The notes beneath the pieces were generated by a model. That model saw nothing but the letters and a program-made list of their open reading frames with translations, was not told the origin of the DNA and did not search any database. From an uncultured Methanobrevibacter sp. (GTDB lineage Archaea; Methanobacteriota; Methanobacteria; Methanobacteriales; Methanobacteriaceae), in the NCBI GenBank assembly GCA_902795935.1, contig CADBMS010000026.1:1-5942 (forward strand): a stretch of 5,942 nt of DNA, read 5' to 3'. This document shows positions 1 through 5,243 of the stretch, one piece after another. The first letter of the stretch is position 1. Each line of letters begins with the position of its first letter. The translations under genes were made by a program, and so were the position numbers.

Positions 1-887
1 ATATCTTTTAAATTTTTATAAGGAACTTCACACAATGCGGCATGCGTTGTTATTATTTCTCGCCTACCATCAGCAGTACTGTGTTTTGTTTCGAAAATAC
101 CTCCTGCAAGTTTAATTATTTTACCAGCATGCCCATAAATCTCAATAGAATCAATATTTCTTTCTTTAATTTGTTCTAACATATATCCAGGATAATTACT
201 CATATGAATAATTTGATCATCATTAACATTTTTTGTTTTTTTAACTAAAGCTTCACCTATATTTCCAGGAACAAGAATTAGTTCTTTATATCCTTGAGCA
301 ATTGCAATATCTAATTGACAAACATTTGATTTTTTAAATGCTTCTAAAGACATAGGTCTAGCTATACCTGTAGTTCCCAGTATTGAAATTCCATTTATAA
401 TGCCTAAACGTTTATTCATTGTTTTTTGTGCAATTTTTTTACCATTATGTACAGAAATAGTTATATTAACACCTTTATCCTTAGGAAGATACCTTTCAAT
501 ATTTTCCTTAATCATTTTTCGTGGTACTGGATTTATAGCTGCTTCACCTACAGGAATTTGTAAACCTGGTTTGGTAACAATTCCCACACCTTTACCACCA
601 TTTATTATTATATTAGGAATGTCTTTTAATTCTACAACAGCACATATTTTAATATTAATTGTGACGTCTTTATCAGGGTATGGTTTTTTAACTACAATTG
701 CTTTAGCAGAAGTATTTGTAAGTTTTTCTGTTTTTAAAATATCTATTTTAAATTCTCCAGCAGGAGCAGTTATTGTTACATTATCAATTTTAGTATTTTC
801 AGTTATTCTTAAAAAAGCAGCTAATGCAGCTGCTGTTGCAATACTACCTGTGGTAAGCCCATATTTTATTATATTATCAACAGACAT
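1..887 (-). CDS. cbiD: Cobalt-precorrin-5B C1-methyltransferase CbiD (3' end outside window)
   Basis: CbiD uses S-adenosylmethionine to methylate C-1 of cobalt-precorrin-5B in the anaerobic branch of corrin-ring synthesis, in the cytosol. I translated 295 codons plus two bases from the ATG at 887; the family is usually about 350-380 residues, so roughly the last sixth is missing because the window ends, not because the gene is broken. Recognisable family blocks are YGLTTGSIATAA (residues 9-20), the glycine-rich GGKGVGIVTKPGLQIPVGEA (97-116) followed by INPVPRKMI (118-126), LGIINGISILGTTGIARPMS (161-180), and GHAGKIIKLAGGIFETKHS (252-270) running into TADGRREI (271-278). A GGGAG about 13 bases upstream is a moderate ribosome site, and another ATG a little upstream is out of frame. 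Methanogens need corrinoids for methyl transfer (for example MtrA of the Mtr complex), which fits this organism. The neighbouring redox gene and sppA lie on the same strand but have no obvious functional link. Confidence 0.95.
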   Translation of the reverse strand, partial: MSVDNIIKYGLTTGSIATAAALAAFLRITENTKIDNVTITAPAGEFKIDILKTEKLTNTSAKAIVVKKPYPDKDVTINIKICAVVELKDIPNIIINGGKGVGIVTKPGLQIPVGEAAINPVPRKMIKENIERYLPKDKGVNITISVHNGKKIAQKTMNKRLGIINGISILGTTGIARPMSLEAFKKSNVCQLDIAIAQGYKELILVPGNIGEALVKKTKNVNDDQIIHMSNYPGYMLEQIKERNIDSIEIYGHAGKIIKLAGGIFETKHSTADGRREIITTHAALCEVPYKNLKD

Positions 888-942
888 ATCCAAAAAGCTC
901 CCATTGAAAAATAGGATAAAAATTTAGTAATAATAAAATTAA

Positions 943-961
943 TAAAAAAAATAAAAAAAAT
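943..961 (-). terminator. Oligo-T terminator tract behind the CPYC redox gene
   Basis: On the plus strand this is two runs of eight A split by one T, so a minus-strand transcript carries U8-A-U8 starting about 25 bases after the stop codon of the small redox gene. Archaeal transcription commonly ends at such T-runs without needing a hairpin, and none is visible here. If it works, cbiD just downstream needs its own promoter in the short remaining gap (888-942), where I see only weak AT-rich candidates. Partial read-through is also possible. Confidence 0.5.
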
Positions 962-985
962 TTGTTTAAGAAAAATATGAATATA

Positions 986-1240
986 TTATAATTGTTCTTT
1001 AATTGAAGCTACAAGGTCTTCTAATGAAGGAGCTCCTACAAATTTAATTTCACCATTCATAGCTATAGCAGGAACTGCTGCTAAACCATATTCTATTGCA
1101 CGTTCTCGGTCTTTAGTTATATCCACATATTCTATTTCAATAGAATCTTCAAATTTTCCTTTTGCTTCTTCAGCTACTTCTTTCGCCATAGGACAATAAG
1201 GACATGTAGGTGATGTAAAAACTTCCAATTTAATAACCAC
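986..1240 (-). CDS. Small CPYC thioredoxin/glutaredoxin-like protein
   Basis: An 84-residue thiol-disulfide oxidoreductase with a stripped-down thioredoxin fold, acting in the cytosol. The active site CPYC lies at residues 13-16 straight after the first beta strand, and the cis-proline loop is AAVPAI with Pro57; the NGE/VGAPS segment (62-72) and a C-terminal helix complete the fold. About 85 residues is the normal size for the methanogen family that includes Methanocaldococcus MJ0307 and Methanothermobacter MTH807. CPYC is glutaredoxin-like, but members of this family have been described with thioredoxin-type activity; the reductant and target proteins cannot be read from sequence. The start is GTG, not ATG, supported by a perfect GGAGGT six bases upstream. 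It follows sppA on the same strand with a 76-base gap that appears to hold its own promoter, so it need not be co-transcribed with sppA. Confidence 0.93.
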   Translation of the reverse strand: MVIKLEVFTSPTCPYCPMAKEVAEEAKGKFEDSIEIEYVDITKDRERAIEYGLAAVPAIAMNGEIKFVGAPSLEDLVASIKEQL

Positions 1241-1246
1241 AATTAT

Positions 1247-1252
1247 ACCTCC
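1247..1252 (-). promoter_or_regulatory. Strong Shine-Dalgarno site fixing a GTG start
   Basis: The minus strand reads GGAGGT, then six bases, then GTG (1240-1238). This is a full match to the archaeal anti-Shine-Dalgarno sequence at ideal spacing, and it fixes the GTG as the start of the CPYC redox protein. Confidence 0.85.
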
Positions 1253-1274
1253 AAAATTTTTTCGAATTAAAATA

Positions 1275-1283
1275 TATTATAAA
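1275..1283 (-). promoter_or_regulatory. Likely TATA box for the CPYC redox gene
   Basis: The minus strand reads TTTATAATA, close to the methanogen box A TTTAWATA, preceded by an A/G-rich AAAAG that could act as a BRE. Transcription would start about 25 bases downstream, near 1254, giving a leader of about 14 bases that just includes the GGAGGT site. The region is AT-rich throughout, so a chance match is possible. Confidence 0.4.
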
Positions 1284-1316
1284 TACTTTTAGTTTAAATA
1301 ATTTATTTTTATTTGA

Positions 1317-2174
1317 TTATTCGATTATATTTTTCAAACTTAAATCAGTATTTTTATCAATGATTTTAATCATCTCACTAACGAACATATTAGTATTTAA
1401 ATTATAATTTTGATTAATTTCAAAGTAATCATTTTTACCAGTTAATAGTGCTGCTAATTGAAGTGCATCTTCTTTTAATCCTACAGAATCCACTAATTTA
1501 ACTTTTAATGCTTGTTTTCCACTATAAATTTTACCTTCAGCAATATTTTTTGTATAATTTATACTTAAATTTCTATTTTTTGCAACATCAGATACAAATG
1601 AATCATAATCTTCATTAACAATAGTTTGAATCATTGCTGATTCATTATCAGTCATATTTCTATAATCTGACATTATATCTTTGTATTCTCCAGCTTTAAT
1701 AACATATTTTTTTGTACCATTCTTTTTGTATTGTTCAGAATTATCTTCTAATTCAATGATAGTTCCAATGTTTCCAACTAAAGAATTTCGACTTGCAACA
1801 ATTTTATCAGCATTTGATGCGATTAAATATGCTGCAGAAGCTCCCAAATCACTAATCCAAGCTACAACTGGTTTTTTTGAATTTTTAACTGCATATGATA
1901 TTTCATCTGCAGCTACTGAAGTTCCACCAGGACTATTAATATCTAAAACAATAGCATCAATTGTAAAATCATTATTTGCATTTTCTATAATGTTTTTTAT
2001 ATCATCAGGGTGTGTTGAACCATAATCATGTGAAAAATCTATTGAACCATATATTGGTATAACTGCCACATTTGCAGTATTCACATTTAATATAAATGTT
2101 GATAATAAAAATGTAAATCCGATTAAAAGTATTATTCCTATTACTGCAATTACTATCTTGGTATTTTTATCCAT
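1317..2174 (-). CDS. sppA: Membrane-anchored signal peptide peptidase SppA (S49 family)
   Basis: A 285-residue serine protease of family S49, thought to degrade signal peptides left in the membrane after secretion. One hydrophobic segment (about residues 7-29, after a short charged N-terminus) anchors it, with the catalytic domain expected outside the membrane. The S49 core shows DINSPGG (78-84, oxyanion region), the nucleophile in LGASAAYLIAS (Ser113) and the general base in GEYKDIMS (Lys165). The 52-residue Ser-Lys spacing equals that of Bacillus subtilis SppA (Ser147/Lys199) and Thermococcus SppA (Ser162/Lys214), so it is predicted active. The C-terminal 30 residues are poorly conserved in my reading. 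It is the half-size archaeal/Gram-positive form, not the double-length E. coli form. The ATG at 2174 has a GTGAT Shine-Dalgarno-like site three bases upstream. It is divergent from the shikimate kinase gene across a 226-base gap. Confidence 0.95.
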   Translation of the reverse strand: MDKNTKIVIAVIGIILLIGFTFLLSTFILNVNTANVAVIPIYGSIDFSHDYGSTHPDDIKNIIENANNDFTIDAIVLDINSPGGTSVAADEISYAVKNSKKPVVAWISDLGASAAYLIASNADKIVASRNSLVGNIGTIIELEDNSEQYKKNGTKKYVIKAGEYKDIMSDYRNMTDNESAMIQTIVNEDYDSFVSDVAKNRNLSINYTKNIAEGKIYSGKQALKVKLVDSVGLKEDALQLAALLTGKNDYFEINQNYNLNTNMFVSEMIKIIDKNTDLSLKNIIE

Positions 2175-2290
2175 AAAATCACAATTAATTGTTTTTTAAT
2201 AAATTTTACTTGTTTATATTATTTATTTAATATTATTTAATTATTAAATTAATTTAAACATTTACATTCACTATAAAATATCAAATATTC

Positions 2291-2329
2291 GAACAATATA
2301 TAAACAATGAACAAGTGATATATATAAAC
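2291..2329. promoter_or_regulatory. Doubled TATA-box region between sppA and aroK
   Basis: The ten bases ATATATAAAC occur twice, at 2296-2305 and 2320-2329, each preceded by GAACA (2291-2295 and 2309-2313). On the plus strand GAACA plus TATATAAA resembles a BRE/TATA pair; the second box would start transcription near 2350, giving the shikimate kinase a leader of about 50 bases. On the minus strand both boxes read TTTATATA, an exact methanogen box A, which could serve sppA with a leader near 100 bases. Which strand or strands are used cannot be told from sequence. The rest of the gap (2175-2290) is AT-rich with no gene or RNA that I can recognise. Confidence 0.5.
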
Positions 2330-2390
2330 TCCATAGAGTTATTTTTTGAATTATTACTTAATGAATATTCAAAAAAGAATAAATAAGATT

Positions 2391-2395
2391 AGGTG
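2391..2395 (+). promoter_or_regulatory. Shine-Dalgarno-like AGGTG ahead of a CTG start
   Basis: AGGTG matches the middle of the archaeal GGAGGTGAT and lies five bases before CTG 2401, a good spacing. Its position is the main local evidence that translation of the shikimate kinase begins at this CTG. Confidence 0.55.
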
Positions 2396-2400
2396 TTAAT

Positions 2401-3246
2401 CTGAAGAAAGTTAAGTCCCCCGGATCTGCAACGATAATAAATGCAATTTCTACTGGAAAAGGTTCAGCATTTGGAATAAAATTATATGTAACTGCAAAAG
2501 CAAAATTACATTCTTCTATTAAATGTACTTCAAAACAAAGTGTTAATACTCTTTTAATGGAAAATTGTGTTAATGAAGTTATTCAACATTATGGTGTAGA
2601 TACTGGTATTAAAATTTCTACAAATTCAACATTACCTGTAGCTTCAGGATTATCTAGTAGTAGTGCAACATCTAACGCTATTGTATCAGTAGCATCCAAA
2701 TTAATTGCTGAAGAGTTTGAATTAACTCCATTAAATGATGAAGAAATAATTAATTTAGGTATAAATGCGTCTTTAAAATCTAATGTAACTATAACTGGTG
2801 CATTTGATGATGCTTCAGCTTCATATTACGGTGGTTTAGTAATAACCGATAATTATCAAAGAAAAATTATTCAAAAAAAACCTATGGAAAAACAAAACAT
2901 ATTAATACATATACCAAACAAAAAAGTATTAACTGCCCAATCAGATCTTAATAGAATGAAATTAATATCTCCATTAATAGAAACTGCATATCAAAAAGTT
3001 ATTGATGGAGACATTTACAATGCATTAACATTAAATGGAATTTTGTATTGTGCAGCCCTTGATTTTAATCCTAACATAGCATTAGATGCTTTGGATTCAG
3101 GAGCACTTGCTTCAGGATTATCTGGTACTGGATTATCATTTGTTACCATAACTGATGATAAAAATCAAGAGAATGTTTATGAAAGTTTAAAATCATATCC
3201 TGGAAAAATTATTATTACAGAAGTAGATAATAAAGGAACTAGATGA
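2401..3246 (+). CDS. aroK: Archaeal shikimate kinase (GHMP superfamily), CTG start
   Basis: It phosphorylates shikimate with ATP to shikimate 3-phosphate, step five of the shikimate pathway; archaea use this GHMP-fold enzyme, unrelated to bacterial AroK. Starting at CTG 2401 gives 281 residues, matching the roughly 280 of homologues such as MJ1440. Visible blocks are the N-terminal SPGSATIINAISTGKGSAFGI (starting at residue 6), the ATP-binding PVASGLSSSSATSNA (79-93), GAFDDASASYYGG (133-145, with the Asp pair 136-137) and the C-terminal GHMP loop SGLSGTG (238-244). An in-frame stop at 2380-2382 limits the start, and no ATG, GTG or TTG occurs in frame before the ATG at 2557; starting there would delete the conserved first 52 residues. 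A small sequence error near the start is the alternative to a CTG start. It heads a tight operon with chorismate mutase and eS17. Confidence 0.93.
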   Translation: MKKVKSPGSATIINAISTGKGSAFGIKLYVTAKAKLHSSIKCTSKQSVNTLLMENCVNEVIQHYGVDTGIKISTNSTLPVASGLSSSSATSNAIVSVASKLIAEEFELTPLNDEEIINLGINASLKSNVTITGAFDDASASYYGGLVITDNYQRKIIQKKPMEKQNILIHIPNKKVLTAQSDLNRMKLISPLIETAYQKVIDGDIYNALTLNGILYCAALDFNPNIALDALDSGALASGLSGTGLSFVTITDDKNQENVYESLKSYPGKIIITEVDNKGTR

Positions 3247-3251
3247 TTTAA

Positions 3252-3548
3252 ATGAATAAAACTCATGCTAAAAGTATTCTTCAAGAATCTAGAAAACAAA
3301 TCGATCAAATTGATACAGATATTATTGAATTGATTAATAAAAGAACTAAGTTAGCTGAAAAAATTCTTGAAGCAAAAATAACATTAGATATGAGTATAGA
3401 AGATAAAGAACGTGAAGATAGTATTCATGAAAAAGCTTTAAAAGCTGCTAAAAAATTTAAAATTGATGAACTTATGCTCATCCAAATAATGAAGATATTA
3501 ACTGATATCAATAAACAAAAACAAAAAGAAATATTACAGAGGAAATAA
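3252..3548 (+). CDS. Chorismate mutase, AroQ type
   Basis: This 98-residue, all-helical enzyme converts chorismate to prephenate, the branch point toward phenylalanine and tyrosine. It aligns without gaps to the E. coli chorismate mutase domain with a constant offset of three: Arg14 (Arg11), Arg31 (Arg28), Lys42 (Lys39), Asp51 (Asp48), Arg54 (Arg51), Glu55 (Glu52) and Gln91 (Gln88) are all present; Asn87 replaces Ser84, as also in the Methanocaldococcus enzyme as I recall it. The active site therefore looks complete, and it is monofunctional because no dehydratase or dehydrogenase domain follows. It normally works as a dimer exchanging helices. The ATG lies five bases after the shikimate kinase stop, with only a weak GATGA ribosome site, suggesting translational coupling. 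The first Shine-Dalgarno site of the next gene lies in its last codons. Confidence 0.93.
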   Translation: MNKTHAKSILQESRKQIDQIDTDIIELINKRTKLAEKILEAKITLDMSIEDKEREDSIHEKALKAAKKFKIDELMLIQIMKILTDINKQKQKEILQRK

Positions 3549-3549
3549 A

Positions 3550-3747
3550 ATGGGAAATATAAGAACTTCATTTGTAAAAAGAATGTCAAAAGAACTAATT
3601 GAAACTCATCCAGGTAAATTTACTGAAGATTTCGATAAAAATAAAATATTAGTTCAAGAGTTTTCAACTGTTAGTACTAAACATTTAAGAAACAAAATCG
3701 CAGGATATATTACACGTTTAGTAAAAAAACATGGAAACACTTTATAA
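3550..3747 (+). CDS. rps17e: Small-subunit ribosomal protein eS17
   Basis: A 65-residue protein of the archaeal/eukaryotic 30S/40S subunit, absent from bacteria. The family signature is almost continuous: MGNIRTSFVKR at the N-terminus, ETHPGKFTEDFDKNK (18-32) and EFSTVSTKHLRNKIAGYITR (37-56). It is basic and of full family length. A GAGG at 3539-3542, seven bases ahead of the ATG, lies inside the end of the chorismate mutase gene, and only one base separates the two genes, so the ribosomal protein is made from the same message as two aromatic-pathway enzymes. An oligo-T run follows eight bases after the stop. Confidence 0.97.
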   Translation: MGNIRTSFVKRMSKELIETHPGKFTEDFDKNKILVQEFSTVSTKHLRNKIAGYITRLVKKHGNTL

Positions 3748-3754
3748 TTGCTTA

Positions 3755-3761
3755 TTTTTTT
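3755..3761 (+). terminator. Oligo-T terminator after rps17e
   Basis: Seven T follow the rps17e stop codon by eight bases, a typical archaeal T-run terminator placement for the aroK-chorismate mutase-rps17e operon. The T7 is directly followed by A7 (3762-3768), so the 14 bases form a perfect palindrome and would also give a U-run on the minus strand. The nearby stem-loop (3774-3810) may contribute to 3'-end formation. Confidence 0.5.
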
Positions 3762-3773
3762 AAAAAAATACTG

Positions 3774-3810
3774 ATGTTCAATAGAGAATATTATGCACTC
3801 TGTTGAACAT
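3774..3810 (+). other. 13-bp stem-loop downstream of rps17e
   Basis: The left arm ATGTTCAATAGAG (3774-3786) pairs with the right arm CTCTGTTGAACAT (3798-3810) around an 11-base loop (3787-3797). All 13 positions pair if one U:G wobble is allowed, and this wobble exists only in a plus-strand transcript; the minus transcript would have a C-A mismatch. It stands out in a gap otherwise made of A/T runs. It could stabilise or process the operon's 3' end, back up the terminator, or belong to a small RNA; its role is unknown. It is not followed by a T-run directly, so it is not a bacterial-style terminator. Confidence 0.55.
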
Positions 3811-3951
3811 AACATTAAACTTAATAACAACATTAACTATTTTTCATTTATTAAATTTTATTAAAAATATTCAAATTTAATTAGATAAAATATTATTATT
3901 TTACTATTTATCTTATTTTTCAGCACTAATTATAAAAAAACTTTTATTAAA

Positions 3952-3972
3952 CTTATATTAAAATAATATATT
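3952..3972 (+). promoter_or_regulatory. Candidate promoter for aspartate kinase and dapA
   Basis: Two overlapping candidates lie here: TTATATTA (3953-3960) and AATATATT (3965-3972). They would start transcription near 3980 or 3993, with a leader of 30-45 bases. A third, ACATATAAAC at 3991-4000, would give an almost leaderless message. The whole stretch 3811-4022 is so AT-rich that the choice is a guess. Apart from this, the gap shows a short direct repeat AACATTAA (3811-3818 and 3829-3836) and T-rich patches, and no gene. Confidence 0.3.
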
Positions 3973-4022
3973 AGAATAAAAGAATAAATTACATATAAAC
4001 ACATAAAGGTTGTGCTATTAAA

Positions 4023-5243
4023 ATGGAACTGATAGTGGCGAAATTTGGTGGAACATCAATAGGTAATAGTGAACGAATTAAAAAAGCAGCAAATTCTGTT
4101 GTAAAGGAATATATGAAAGGAAAAAAGATTATAGTTGTTGTTTCTGCAATAAATAAGACCACTGATGATTTAATTAAAATTATGGAAGAAACTGCTGGTG
4201 ATGCTACAACTGAAAAACAAAGAGCAGATATAACATCTATGGGTGAAAGAACTAGTGCAAGAATAATGTCTTCCACTATCGAGTCATTAGGCGTTAAATC
4301 AGAATATATTGAACCTAATATGGATAACTGGCCAATAATAACTAATGAAAACTTTATTTGTGCAACAGTTGATTTTAAATCAACCGAAAAAAAATCAAAA
4401 GAATTATTAAAATTATTAGATCAAGGAATTATACCGGTAGTTTGTGGATACATTGCTAAAGATATTATAAGTAATCACGTAACCACTCTGGGAAGGGGTG
4501 GAAGCGATATAACTGCATTTTTATTAGGGCATTGTTTAAATGCTGATAATGTGATAATTGTTACTGATGTTGAAGGAGTAATGTCAACTGATCCTAATAA
4601 AGTAGATGATGCACAAAAATTAGATCAAATTTCTGTTGAAGAAATGAGAGATTTAGCTACACATGGTGCACAAGTTTTACATCCTCATGCTTTAAAATAT
4701 AAAGACCCAGACATTAATGCTAAAATTATAAGTTTTGAAAATGGCGATTTATCATCTTTAGGAACTAAAATTGTTGGTCCTTTAACTGATGAAACAAATG
4801 AACCATCCGTTATAATGACAGGACCTTTATCTGCAATTTCAGTTGTTGGAGAGAATATCCTATTAAAACCTGGTGTGCTTGAAGAATTGTTGAAAACTAT
4901 TTCTTCAAGTGATTTTAATATATATGGAGTATCTAGTGGACAAAATTCTATTACATTATTTTTAAATAAAAATAACGCAGAAGTAGCACATAAATTACTA
5001 CATGATATTGTACTTAAAAATATGAATTTAACATCTCTTTCATTAGGTGAAGATGTTGCTATGATTTCAATTAATAGTCCAGAATTTATTGATACACCAG
5101 GTATTATATCAAATATAACTAAACCTTTAAGAGAACATATTAATATTGTAGAAATATCATCATCCCAAACATCAGTAATGTTATTTGTTGCATGGGAAGA
5201 TGGTGAAAAAGCATATGAACTTATTAGGAGTGTCTTAAAATGA
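4023..5243 (+). CDS. Aspartate kinase with two ACT domains
   Basis: It phosphorylates aspartate to 4-phosphoaspartate, the entry step to lysine, threonine and methionine. The 406 residues show the amino-acid-kinase domain: KFGGTSIGNSERI (7-19), VVSAINKTTDDL (39-50), SMGERTSARI (72-81), TTLGRGGSDITAF (154-166), TDVEGVMSTDPNKV (181-194) and HGAQVLHPHAL (214-224). Two ACT domains follow (about 272-335 and 345-406), the usual site of end-product feedback by lysine or threonine; which one acts here cannot be read. At 406 residues it is like the short bacterial type and lacks the insertion that brings the Methanocaldococcus enzyme to about 470. An in-frame stop at 3996-3998 excludes an earlier start; the ribosome site is weak (AGGTTGTG, ending nine bases before ATG). 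It overlaps dapA by four bases. Confidence 0.95.
   Translation: MELIVAKFGGTSIGNSERIKKAANSVVKEYMKGKKIIVVVSAINKTTDDLIKIMEETAGDATTEKQRADITSMGERTSARIMSSTIESLGVKSEYIEPNMDNWPIITNENFICATVDFKSTEKKSKELLKLLDQGIIPVVCGYIAKDIISNHVTTLGRGGSDITAFLLGHCLNADNVIIVTDVEGVMSTDPNKVDDAQKLDQISVEEMRDLATHGAQVLHPHALKYKDPDINAKIISFENGDLSSLGTKIVGPLTDETNEPSVIMTGPLSAISVVGENILLKPGVLEELLKTISSSDFNIYGVSSGQNSITLFLNKNNAEVAHKLLHDIVLKNMNLTSLSLGEDVAMISINSPEFIDTPGIISNITKPLREHINIVEISSSQTSVMLFVAWEDGEKAYELIRSVLK
5226..5232 (+). promoter_or_regulatory. Shine-Dalgarno site of dapA inside the aspartate kinase gene
   Basis: AGGAGTG lies seven bases before the dapA ATG at 5240, within the last codons of aspartate kinase. It is a good site and fixes the overlapping ATGA start. 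Confidence 0.75.

Noticed and set aside
400..927. A 175-codon plus-strand open frame with hydrophobic translation
   Set aside because: It lies antisense over cbiD, whose family motifs are unmistakable on the other strand; the hydrophobic residues come from reading AT-rich codons backwards.
1681..2025. A 114-codon plus-strand open frame
   Set aside because: It is antisense to the catalytic core of SppA, which carries the Ser/Lys pair; no ribosome site or family resemblance.
2012..2026. Bases in sppA resembling the right arm of the hairpin (TGTTGAAC)
   Set aside because: It is explained by coding sequence, has no partner arm nearby, and an eight-base match is expected by chance.
3771..3810. 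Possible C/D-box small RNA around the hairpin
   Set aside because: CTGATGT resembles a C box only loosely and no D box or internal C'/D' pair is positioned properly.
3748..4022. Possible lysine riboswitch or other leader RNA ahead of aspartate kinase
   Set aside because: The gap lacks the G/C-containing helices of the lysine riboswitch; apart from the 3774-3810 hairpin it is A/T runs.
3989..4276. A 95-codon minus-strand open frame
   Set aside because: It overlaps the conserved KFGGTS start of aspartate kinase antisense and resembles no family.
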